Assembly: GCA_038749025.1 (NCBI GenBank)
Contig: JBCDIL010000001.1
Span: 248,001-312,000 of the forward strand
Reading direction: 5' to 3'
DNA length: 64,000 nucleotides
Source of the DNA: JBCAXA01 sp038749025
GTDB taxonomy: Bacteria > Pseudomonadota > Gammaproteobacteria > Steroidobacterales > Woeseiaceae
Position 1 is the stretch's first letter. Each line of letters opens with the position of its first letter. Both the position numbers and the translations under genes were made by a program. The notes below the pieces were generated by a model, which made no database searches, was not told where the DNA came from, and saw only the letters and a list, made by a program, of their open reading frames with translations. Shown piece after piece: positions 51,085-58,700 of the stretch.

Positions 51085-53196
51085 CTAGCGGCTAGCCGGC
51101 AAGCTTAAACCCATAGGCGATCGGTACTTGCGACGCACCACCAGCGTGCAATCACGGGGAATCGTGACGCCATCATCGGCTGCCGGGAAATTGGTCAACT
51201 CCGGATTGCCGTCACCGGGGTGCTGCGTATTGGTGAACAGTGTCCCGAAGTCCGGCGTAAAGGTGATACCAGTGATCTCGTCGTTGTTAACGCCCATGAG
51301 TAAACGCTTGTACTCACCGGTGCGGGTATCGAAGACCGTCAGTTGATCTTGTAAGCCATCGGGCTGACCTCCATCGGTACCGATGTACAGGCGACCGAAC
51401 GGGTCCGCATACGCGGCATCGGGATCAGTGAAGACGTTCTCACCGCCGTCAGCAGGCGGCGTGTACGCCGCGTACGGCAGGTCTTCGGCCAGCAATTGAG
51501 GATCTTCTTCTGGCTCGGTACCGCGCGTATTTCGAGAGATCGAGAACATGTTCCACTTGAAGCGCGTTGAACTCGTGTCCTTCGTTTCGATGATGTAGCC
51601 ATCAGAGTTCTCGAAAATCGGGTTCGACTCGCTCACTTCACCGGCGCCGTCGTCTTTGCGGTCGTTGTTGGTCAACGTCCAAAAGACTTGGCCGCTAGTG
51701 CCGATCGTACTCCACTCCGGACGGTCCATCTTGGTCGCGCCGACGGCATCGGCAGCGAGACGAGCGTACGTCAGCACGAGTTCGATGCTTGTCAGCCCGG
51801 CTGCAGCGATTTCTGGGTTAGTCGGAGTAAGCTCTATCCACGTGCCCATGCCTGTGCCATCAGCATTGCCGTCGTCATCGAACTTACCGACGTACAGCTT
51901 GCCTTCATCCAGCGGGCTCTTGCCGTAGGCCTTGGCTTTACGCCATGGGTACTTCGACTCGAATTTGTAGATGTAATCGCCGCGTTGATCGTCGCCCATG
52001 TAGGCCGCTACGCGGCCATCGCGCAACTCGGACATGGCAACAGCCTCATGCTTGAAGCGTCCCATCGCCGTGCGCTTCACCGGTTTGGCGTGTGGATTAA
52101 AAGGATCGATCTCAACACACCAACCGAAACGGTTTGACTCGTTTGCGTAGTCCGGATTCGACAGATCGAAGCGCGGATCGTGGTTCTGCCAAAAGTAGCC
52201 GAACCCGAACGTGCTGAAGCCGTAACGCGCATAGGCGGCTGTTTGTAGATCGTTAGCGCCTGAGAATTCACCTTCACCGTTCGGCGTACCGAAGTAACCA
52301 TTGAAGTTCTCTTCACAGGTGATATACGTGCCCCAAGGCGTTGGACCGGAGCCGCAGTTGTTGACGGTGCCACGCATCTCGTTAGCGGCCGTGTTCTGTA
52401 GCAGATGACTGTGTGCAACAGGACCTGAGAATTCGACTGGCGTGTTGACTGTGATCCGTCGATTGAGGCCGCTGCGTTTTCTAAGCTTCCACTTGCCGCG
52501 ACGGTTACTCTTTACCTCAACACAGGACACGCCGTGCGCAGCCTGTGACAGGCGAACGTCCTCAAGGGTCTCAGGGCCCGACTTCCCAAGTACGTGTGAG
52601 TTGCGACCAAACTCATGGTTAATCGCCAAAACGCCACTGCGACTCGTCAGCAGGAAGCGACGCAGCCACGATGGAAGCTCACGACGGAATCGCGACTCTA
52701 GGCGCAGCAGGCTCGGCAAGTTGATCGGATAAAACCACATGCCGTCGTGACCGATGCCGATTTGGTTTTCTTGTTCTGCGGCGGTCGGCCGCGTTTGCGG
52801 ATCGCCGGCATACTCGGGAACGCCTGGCTTGATCGGCGTACCCCATGGAATCAGAACGTCGTATTCGTAGTCCGGCGAGACCGTTACTGTCTTGCCGCCC
52901 TGTGATGTGGCCGCCTCGATCGTCAGACCACGAAAATCGAGCAGCGAACCGCGGCGTGGCCGGCGGCTAAACCAGTCACCGAGTGCACTGTTGCTGCCCG
53001 CGTGAGCCGGCTTCGGCGCAAGGAATCCGGCGGCTGCTACCGCCATCGAACCCTGCATCAAGCCGCGACGCGTTAGATTCGAGGTAACGATTTCGCGAAA
53101 CGTGCTGTTGTCTGTTGGATTGGTTGGAATGTTCTCCGACGAATCGTCGCCGCTGCGATCGATGGTCGGCTCGGTTGGCTTCATAACTGCGGCCAT
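51085..53196 (-). CDS. phoX: PhoX-family alkaline phosphatase, Tat-exported
   Basis: 703 aa. A Tat signal occupies about 40-66 (LTRRGLMQGSMAVAAAGFLA, ending AHA), so the enzyme is exported folded, with its Ca/Fe cofactor. Body motifs of PhoX/DUF839: INHEFGRN, NCGSGPTPWGTYITCEENF, KHEAVAM, GDDQRGDYIYKF and the C-terminal GTLFTNTQHPGDGNP. It should release phosphate from organic phosphoesters in the periplasm. Start is the ATG at 53196 with GGGGAAG upstream. A candidate Pho box at 53339-53356 predicts induction by phosphate starvation through PhoB. Downstream is a strong terminator. Confidence 0.94.
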   Translation of the reverse strand: MAAVMKPTEPTIDRSGDDSSENIPTNPTDNSTFREIVTSNLTRRGLMQGSMAVAAAGFLAPKPAHAGSNSALGDWFSRRPRRGSLLDFRGLTIEAATSQGGKTVTVSPDYEYDVLIPWGTPIKPGVPEYAGDPQTRPTAAEQENQIGIGHDGMWFYPINLPSLLRLESRFRRELPSWLRRFLLTSRSGVLAINHEFGRNSHVLGKSGPETLEDVRLSQAAHGVSCVEVKSNRRGKWKLRKRSGLNRRITVNTPVEFSGPVAHSHLLQNTAANEMRGTVNNCGSGPTPWGTYITCEENFNGYFGTPNGEGEFSGANDLQTAAYARYGFSTFGFGYFWQNHDPRFDLSNPDYANESNRFGWCVEIDPFNPHAKPVKRTAMGRFKHEAVAMSELRDGRVAAYMGDDQRGDYIYKFESKYPWRKAKAYGKSPLDEGKLYVGKFDDDGNADGTGMGTWIELTPTNPEIAAAGLTSIELVLTYARLAADAVGATKMDRPEWSTIGTSGQVFWTLTNNDRKDDGAGEVSESNPIFENSDGYIIETKDTSSTRFKWNMFSISRNTRGTEPEEDPQLLAEDLPYAAYTPPADGGENVFTDPDAAYADPFGRLYIGTDGGQPDGLQDQLTVFDTRTGEYKRLLMGVNNDEITGITFTPDFGTLFTNTQHPGDGNPELTNFPAADDGVTIPRDCTLVVRRKYRSPMGLSLPASR

Positions 53197-53519
53197 GTGG
53201 TGTCTTCCCCTTATTTAATTAACTACCAGTCGACAGGTGTTGTTGCATCGCCCGTCAAAAGCTTGCAGGCATGGGCGACGGCAGCCCATCGCTGATGCGC
53301 TGCAGAGAAGGAACGTAATGACCGTAAACGACGTCTGGGTGACGTTCTTATGACAGATTTATTGCACGTTGTTTGGCTGTCGAAATAGCTAACAAAAAGC
53401 GTGCAAGTTTTACGAAAACGTTACGAGAAACGCACGATCGTTAAGAAACTGTTACGAAGTAGTGACGGTAGAGTAACGCGACAACCAAGCATCCGCTGGC
53501 GTGTAGTTCCAAAAACGAC
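53197..53519. other. Intergenic region upstream of phoX
   Basis: 323 bases with no gene. It carries the candidate Pho box (53339-53356, minus strand) and several GTTACG-type hexamers between 53410 and 53480 (GTTACG, CGTTAA, GTTACG, GTAACG), which may be chance or a further operator. No terminator was seen for the ROK kinase gene that ends at its right edge. Confidence 0.45.
53339..53356 (-). promoter_or_regulatory. Candidate Pho box upstream of phoX
   Basis: On the minus strand the site reads CTGTCAT, AAGA, ACGTCAC. The first seven-base half is identical to the enterobacterial PhoB consensus CTGTCAT, the four-base AT-rich spacer fits, and the second half matches five of seven positions of CTGTCAC. 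It lies 143 bases before the phoX ATG, in the same orientation. No clear -10 was identified. Confidence 0.55.
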
Positions 53520-54419
53520 TCATCGCGCAACTCGATTTGCCAACAGACTGGCGCCAAGAACACCCGCATCAGCGCCGAGTTGTGGTGGCACAACCCATGG
53601 ACCTTGATCATCTTGAACGGCATCGAGAAACAGGTACTGCGCCAGTGAACGAACGAGTCGTGATTCGATCTTGCGATGCAAATGTTGTTGCTGCATGACG
53701 CCGCCGCCTAAGACGAACCGTTGCGGCGAAAAGATCATTGCGATGTTGTGGCAAAGCGCTGCCAAATACTCGGCCTCGAGCTCCCAAGCGGGATGATCGG
53801 GTGCTAGCGCTTCTCCCGCCACTCCCCAACGGGCTTTAATCGCCGGTCCAGCGGCGACGCCTTCGAAACACCGACTACCGTGAAAAGGGCAGACGCCGGC
53901 AAATTCCGCTCGCTCCTCGGCGAGTGACGGCGCACGCATATGTCCAAGCTCGGGGTGCAGCGGTCCGTTCACGAGGCGACCGGATGAGAGGATTCCCCCG
54001 CCTATACCGGTACCGACCGTAATGTAGACGACATCGCTAAACCCACGACCGGCACCCCATTCAACCTCGGCCAATAGCGCCGCGTTCACATCCGTATCGA
54101 CAGCAATCGGTACCGTAAATGTTTGCCTTAATTCCGCAATGACGTTGGCCCCAGCCCAGCCTGGCTTGGGTGTTGCGAGAACAGATCCGTAGTTCGAGCT
54201 GGCAGGCTGAATATCGACCGGTCCGAATTGACCGACGCCGATTGCCTGAATTGGCCGTGTTTTAGGGTCGTGCCGCTGCAAGAACTGGCTGACTTGCTGA
54301 AAAACTTCCGGCGGCGTCGTTGTCTTTACTTGGGTCCGCGCGACAACTTCTCCGAATTCGGAGACGATAGCAGCGACCGTTTTGGTTCCACCAACCTCAA
54401 TCGCTCCGACCCGACGCAC
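53520..54419 (-). CDS. ROK-family sugar kinase (fructokinase-like)
   Basis: 299 aa from a GTG at 54419. Features: ATP-binding AIEVGGTKTVAAIV, catalytic-loop VDTDVNAALLAEVEWG, the second phosphate motif TVGTGIGGGIL, and the zinc-binding region with HPELGHM followed by CPFHGSRCFEG. The last is typical of ScrK-type fructokinases, which also accept mannose. It is the final gene of the symporter/glycerate kinase/hydrolase operon, so it should phosphorylate the hexose (mannose or glucose, perhaps fructose) released there, in the cytoplasm. Substrate among hexoses uncertain. Confidence 0.9.
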   Translation of the reverse strand: MRRVGAIEVGGTKTVAAIVSEFGEVVARTQVKTTTPPEVFQQVSQFLQRHDPKTRPIQAIGVGQFGPVDIQPASSNYGSVLATPKPGWAGANVIAELRQTFTVPIAVDTDVNAALLAEVEWGAGRGFSDVVYITVGTGIGGGILSSGRLVNGPLHPELGHMRAPSLAEERAEFAGVCPFHGSRCFEGVAAGPAIKARWGVAGEALAPDHPAWELEAEYLAALCHNIAMIFSPQRFVLGGGVMQQQHLHRKIESRLVRSLAQYLFLDAVQDDQGPWVVPPQLGADAGVLGASLLANRVAR

Positions 54420-54460
54420 GCTACACTGCCTGTTGTCTCAGTAAGTCACGACAATTACGA

Positions 54461-55732
54461 CTAGCTGACTTCGCGTCCGCACCATGCCAGCCACATTGCG
54501 GCGCTCCAAGAAAATAGCTTGCCACCAGTGCCGGTGCCGGTCAGAGGTGAATAGGCTTCGTTAAAGCCAAACTCGCTGATCAACTTGCGACTATCCGCTA
54601 CGATCCGTTCCGCCCAGGTAGGTTGGCCTTGCTCTCGAAAACCTGCTGCCAGCATGTAATTGACGACGAGCCAGATCGGACCGCGCCAGTAACGCATGGC
54701 ATCGAAGGCCTCAGCGTCCGGGTCTAAACTCGGCATCATCAACGGTGAACGTTCCGCGATTCGGTGCCAGTGTTCTGCCATCGCGTCACGCTGACTGGGC
54801 TCGCCAACGTCAGCGTAGGCGTAGAGGAACGAAGCGCTGGTGACGTACCCCGAATAACGACCGGTGATGACATCGCGTGAACAGAACGTGCGCTCCGAAG
54901 GATCCCACAAGTAGCCGACTCCGGCCTCGAGCTGTGCGATGTAACCGGCAAGCTCGGCCGAGGCGTCGTGCAAACCCACCTCATCAGCCAAAACAGCGAG
55001 ATCGCGATGTGCACGGACGAGCATCATCGTGATGCCGACATCGGCGACTCGGAACGGTCCTGAGGCGGCAATGCGTTCGTGGTTCCAATTCACTGCACGC
55101 CCGTAATCGATGAGTGCAAGATAGCGATCGTAGTCGTCTTTGGTCGGCCGCATATTGGCATCCGCATGTTGCAGATCACGACGCTGGTACGGCTTTACAC
55201 CCGAGATGTCGATGGCGGCGGCTGGTGCATCCCATTCTGGCGAATTGTCGCGGCCACTCTCCCACGGATGCGTGATGACGACGGCATTGACGCCGGCGGG
55301 CACTCGGCATCGTTGATACCAGCGGTGCCAGTCCAGCACCTTCGGTACCAACTGGGTGAGCCGCTCTTTGATAGCGGAATCGGTAGTCCGCTGCCAAAGC
55401 GCAAGAATGATGCTTGCAGCGACGGGCGGTTGGCTGATACCCGACGTGGGTAACTGCTGCCCAGCCTGCCAAACCGAAGGACCCGGGAAATAGTCCGGAT
55501 CATCCTGACGAAAAACGATGTGCGGCACGAAACCGTCGTTCCATTGCGCCTCAAACAGTGTCTCTAACTCTTCGCACGCTCGAGACTCGTTGAATGTCGC
55601 GAAACCTAAGGCGACAAACGCGGAATCCCAATTCCATTGATACGGGTACATACCGTTGGTTGGTACGGTAAAGCCGCCCATATCGTTTGTTTCCAGTATT
55701 TCGCGGGCGCTGGCGTTTAATTGCTCGTGCAC
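54461..55732 (-). CDS. GH63-type glycosylglycerate (mannosyl- or glucosylglycerate) hydrolase
   Basis: 423 aa, the size of bacterial MGH/GgH enzymes. GGFTVPTNGMYPYQWNWDSA at about 19-38 is the (alpha/alpha)6-barrel signature of this GH63 group. WESGRDNSPEW carries Asp162, the place of the family's catalytic acid; FGFNEAYSPLTGTG carries Glu392, the place of the base. RYWRGPIWLVVNYML is also diagnostic. These enzymes split mannosylglycerate or glucosylglycerate into hexose and D-glycerate. The neighbouring glycerate kinase and sugar kinase consume exactly those products. It lacks a signal peptide, so it acts after import. Choice between the two substrates is open. Confidence 0.85.
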   Translation of the reverse strand: MHEQLNASAREILETNDMGGFTVPTNGMYPYQWNWDSAFVALGFATFNESRACEELETLFEAQWNDGFVPHIVFRQDDPDYFPGPSVWQAGQQLPTSGISQPPVAASIILALWQRTTDSAIKERLTQLVPKVLDWHRWYQRCRVPAGVNAVVITHPWESGRDNSPEWDAPAAAIDISGVKPYQRRDLQHADANMRPTKDDYDRYLALIDYGRAVNWNHERIAASGPFRVADVGITMMLVRAHRDLAVLADEVGLHDASAELAGYIAQLEAGVGYLWDPSERTFCSRDVITGRYSGYVTSASFLYAYADVGEPSQRDAMAEHWHRIAERSPLMMPSLDPDAEAFDAMRYWRGPIWLVVNYMLAAGFREQGQPTWAERIVADSRKLISEFGFNEAYSPLTGTGTGGKLFSWSAAMWLAWCGREVS

Positions 55733-55736
55733 AGCC

Positions 55737-57011
55737 TTACATCTCAGCGTTAATGTTTATGAGGATTATTCGTAGGTCGTTAACATTGGTGCAGGTTGGA
55801 CCCGTAACAACCAAATCACCGAGGCGATGGAACAACGAATACGTGTCGTTGTTTCGAAGCGATACTCTGACGTCGAGCCCAGCGAGTTCTGCCCTGCGTA
55901 GCGTCGTCGACGAGACGTACGCACCGGCGTTGTCCTCTGAACCGTCAATACCGTCGCTGTCGCAGGCCAGCGCTTCGAAGTCCGGCACTCGGTCTAAATG
56001 AGTAACAAGGCTCGCTAGGTATTCGAGATTCGGGCCACCACGGCCGGCCGGATTACGAATTTTCACGGTGAGCTCGCCTCCGGAGACCAAGGCGATCGGT
56101 CGTTTCTCTGCCGAGTAGTGACGGACAAGCTTGGCGTGCTGCTCACCGACTTTCGTTGCATCGCCAGTGATTGCGTCGCCTAGGTTAATGACATGCCAAC
56201 CCTCAGCGGCGACAAAACGCTCGATTGCGGATAACGCGGCCGATGCTCGACCGACAACGTGAACCGGGTGTGGTGCTATTTGGACGGCAGCCGCCGCACG
56301 CATAGGCTCGAGTAATTCGCTCAACGCAGGATAAGCGTAGTCACGCAGCGTACGAATCGCATCTTCCGGCGTTGTTCGTGGAGCGATGGACGGCCCTGAT
56401 GCAACGTCTCTTGGATCATCGCCGACAACGTCGGAAATAACGTAGGTCTGTACATCAGTGGCAGTGACCGCTTGCCCCAACCGACCGCCTTTGATCGATG
56501 ACAGATGCTTACGGACACAGTTGATTTGTTCGATGGGCGCTCCGCTAGCCAGTAGGAATCGTGTTGCCGCACGCTTTTGCTCGACAGAGATGCCGGCTAA
56601 TGGCACGCACAGCAGTGCCGATCCGCCACCCGAAAACAAAAACAAGACGCGATCGTCTGGCGCGACACGCTTGGCCATGGTCAGCATTTGCTCGCCAGCA
56701 ACAACCGATTCGCTATCCGGTACCGGGTGCGCCGCCTCTACCACTCGGATATCGCCAGTGGGTTGCTCCGTTACATGGTGGTATCGGGTAACGACTAGGC
56801 CGACCGCACCGGGCAGCCGCGCATGCACGACGGCAGCCATCGCCGCAGCAGCTTTGCCAGCACCAAAGACCCACGTGCGCCCTTGCGTTGGAGCTTTGGG
56901 CAACAGCGGGGCGAGCCCGTTATCCGGGTGACATTCGGCAACGCCGTGCAAGAATGCTCGCTCCAACCACGCCCGGCGTTGGACGGCAGGCGTGGCTACG
57001 GCGCGAACCAT
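55737..57011 (-). CDS. Glycerate 2-kinase (MOFRL family, GckA/TtuD-type)
   Basis: 424 aa. Characteristic segments: WVFGAGKAAAAMA near the N-terminus, HPVPDSESVVAGEQML, VLFLFSGGGSALLCVP, CVRKHLSSIKGGRLG, VISDVVGDDPRDVASGPS, and the MOFRL part SGGELTVKI...GRGGPNLEYLA and SDGIDGSEDNAGAYV. It makes 2-phosphoglycerate from D-glycerate and ATP, feeding lower glycolysis. It starts within the last 16 bases of the symporter gene and ends four bases before the hydrolase start, which ties it to glycosylglycerate breakdown. Confidence 0.94.
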   Translation of the reverse strand: MVRAVATPAVQRRAWLERAFLHGVAECHPDNGLAPLLPKAPTQGRTWVFGAGKAAAAMAAVVHARLPGAVGLVVTRYHHVTEQPTGDIRVVEAAHPVPDSESVVAGEQMLTMAKRVAPDDRVLFLFSGGGSALLCVPLAGISVEQKRAATRFLLASGAPIEQINCVRKHLSSIKGGRLGQAVTATDVQTYVISDVVGDDPRDVASGPSIAPRTTPEDAIRTLRDYAYPALSELLEPMRAAAAVQIAPHPVHVVGRASAALSAIERFVAAEGWHVINLGDAITGDATKVGEQHAKLVRHYSAEKRPIALVSGGELTVKIRNPAGRGGPNLEYLASLVTHLDRVPDFEALACDSDGIDGSEDNAGAYVSSTTLRRAELAGLDVRVSLRNNDTYSLFHRLGDLVVTGPTCTNVNDLRIILININAEM

Positions 57012-58585
57012 GTTCCGGCACTCTGCAAAATGACGCTGATAACGACAATTAGGATAAAGATAGCGACCAGTGCGATCGAATAACCCGACCTGACAGCCGT
57101 TCCCATCGACCCGGAAATCTCGTTATCGCCCACAAAAGGACGTTTGCTCGCACTAACAGCACTAACCACCACCGCGATGACGCTCGTGACAACGAGACCG
57201 ATGAAATTCCACCACATCCAAAAAATCTGCGGCTGAGCTTTCCACAAATACAAGTTGAGAGCGACCCCGACTAGCAAGCCGACGCTTGCACCGATGCCGT
57301 TGACACGCGGCGCGAGCATGCCGAGCAGGAAGACTGCCAGAATAGGTCCATACAGTGCCGAGCCGACCTTGTTAATCGCCTCGATAACGGTCGGGGCAAT
57401 CGATCCCGCAAAAAACGATAAGCCAAGGATGGCGAGCCCCCAAAACACGGATACACCCCGCGCCCAACGAACTTGTGCGTCACGGTCTTTCCCACCCCAT
57501 CCAAGTACGGCGAGGTCCTCAAGGGTAACCGCGGCCAGTGAGTTCACGGCGGAACTCAACGATGACATCGCAGCGGCCATTATCGCTACGAGCAGCAAGC
57601 CGATAATTCCGTGCGGCAATCGCTCCAAGATAAAAATAGGCATCATGAAGTCAGGCTTATCGGCCGGTATTTGTGCAGCCAGCGCTGGATCGTTGCCAAA
57701 CGCAACACCAACGATCAGTCCAACAAAACAATACAAGACGACCAGCGGGAAACGCAGCACGCCATTTGCGAATAGCAGTAAACGAGCATCGCGGGTGTCT
57801 TTCGCCGAAATAATGCGTTGCGCCTGGGTTTGATCGCAGCCGTAGTAGGAAGCGTAGAGAACGAATCCGCCGAACAGCATTGGCAAAAACCCAAACTCAT
57901 CGCCGTCAAGACCTAATGACGAAAAATCGACGGCTACAAGCCGATCGGTATCCACTTGTCGCCAAAACTCACCGAAACCGCCAATGTCCGCCAGTGCGTA
58001 CCAGGCGACCACCAGCAAACCGCCGAAGATCAAGACCATCTGAATTGCGTCGCCGTAGACGACGGCTTTCATTCCGCCAGAGGTTGAATACGCGAGTGTA
58101 ATGACACCAACAACAGCCACCGACTGCCACAGTGGTATACCGAGAACGGCCTCGAGAATTAACGCCATCGCGTAGACCATAATGCCGGTGGCGAAGGATC
58201 TAACGATTTGAAACGAAACGCTGATCAGAATTCGCGTCGATCGTCCGAAGCGCTTGCCGAGGTACTCATAAATACTGACAACCCCCGCCCGATACAGAGC
58301 AGGGGCAATGACAAACATGACGAGAATCATGGCAAGTGGCAGCGCAAACTCGTAGGTTAGCCACTTAAGTCCGCCACCTTCACGCAAGCCAACAAACGCC
58401 GGCGCAGACACAAAACTGATTGCCGACAACTGCGTGGCCATCGTTGACAGCGTGAGCGGGAACCAACCCATGCTGCGACCGCCGAGAAAATAGTCGCCTT
58501 CACTGGATTGCTCCCGCAACAGGAAACCAAACAACAGCAACGCAGCGAGATAAGTTGCGACAACCACGTAGTCGATAACGTTCAT
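56996..58585 (-). CDS. Sodium:solute symporter (SSS family)
   Basis: 529 aa with about thirteen to fourteen hydrophobic helices. SSS marks: DYFLGGRSMGWFPLTLSTMATQLSA (split; sodium site 1 region), YEYLGKRFGRSTRIL, AYSTSGGMKAVVYGDAIQ and the AAAMSSLSSAVNSLAAVTLEDL helix 8 sodium-binding segment. This branch carries sugars, sialic acid or related solutes. It leads the operon with glycerate kinase, hydrolase and sugar kinase, so it should bring the intact glycosylglycerate across the inner membrane. The TonB receptor gene lies upstream in the same direction. Confidence 0.93.
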   Translation of the reverse strand: MNVIDYVVVATYLAALLLFGFLLREQSSEGDYFLGGRSMGWFPLTLSTMATQLSAISFVSAPAFVGLREGGGLKWLTYEFALPLAMILVMFVIAPALYRAGVVSIYEYLGKRFGRSTRILISVSFQIVRSFATGIMVYAMALILEAVLGIPLWQSVAVVGVITLAYSTSGGMKAVVYGDAIQMVLIFGGLLVVAWYALADIGGFGEFWRQVDTDRLVAVDFSSLGLDGDEFGFLPMLFGGFVLYASYYGCDQTQAQRIISAKDTRDARLLLFANGVLRFPLVVLYCFVGLIVGVAFGNDPALAAQIPADKPDFMMPIFILERLPHGIIGLLLVAIMAAAMSSLSSAVNSLAAVTLEDLAVLGWGGKDRDAQVRWARGVSVFWGLAILGLSFFAGSIAPTVIEAINKVGSALYGPILAVFLLGMLAPRVNGIGASVGLLVGVALNLYLWKAQPQIFWMWWNFIGLVVTSVIAVVVSAVSASKRPFVGDNEISGSMGTAVRSGYSIALVAIFILIVVISVILQSAGTWFAP

Positions 58586-58644
58586 TGGGCGTTACCGTAA
58601 AGAGGGCCAGAAAAATTCAACACTACTTAGCATGGAAATCCGCA

Positions 58645-58684
58645 GCTGGCCAAACAACACTGCAGGGTTGGAAGTTTGGCCAGC
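58645..58684. repeat. Perfect 11-bp inverted repeat between the receptor and symporter genes
   Basis: GCTGGCCAAAC at 58645-58655 and GTTTGGCCAGC at 58674-58684 are perfect reverse complements separated by 18 bases. It lies just after the TonB receptor stop (minus strand) and 60 bases before the symporter start. No T-tract follows in either direction, so a stabilising or processing hairpin, or an operator, is more likely than a terminator. Confidence 0.7.
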
Positions 58685-58700
58685 CGCGAATCACCAATCC

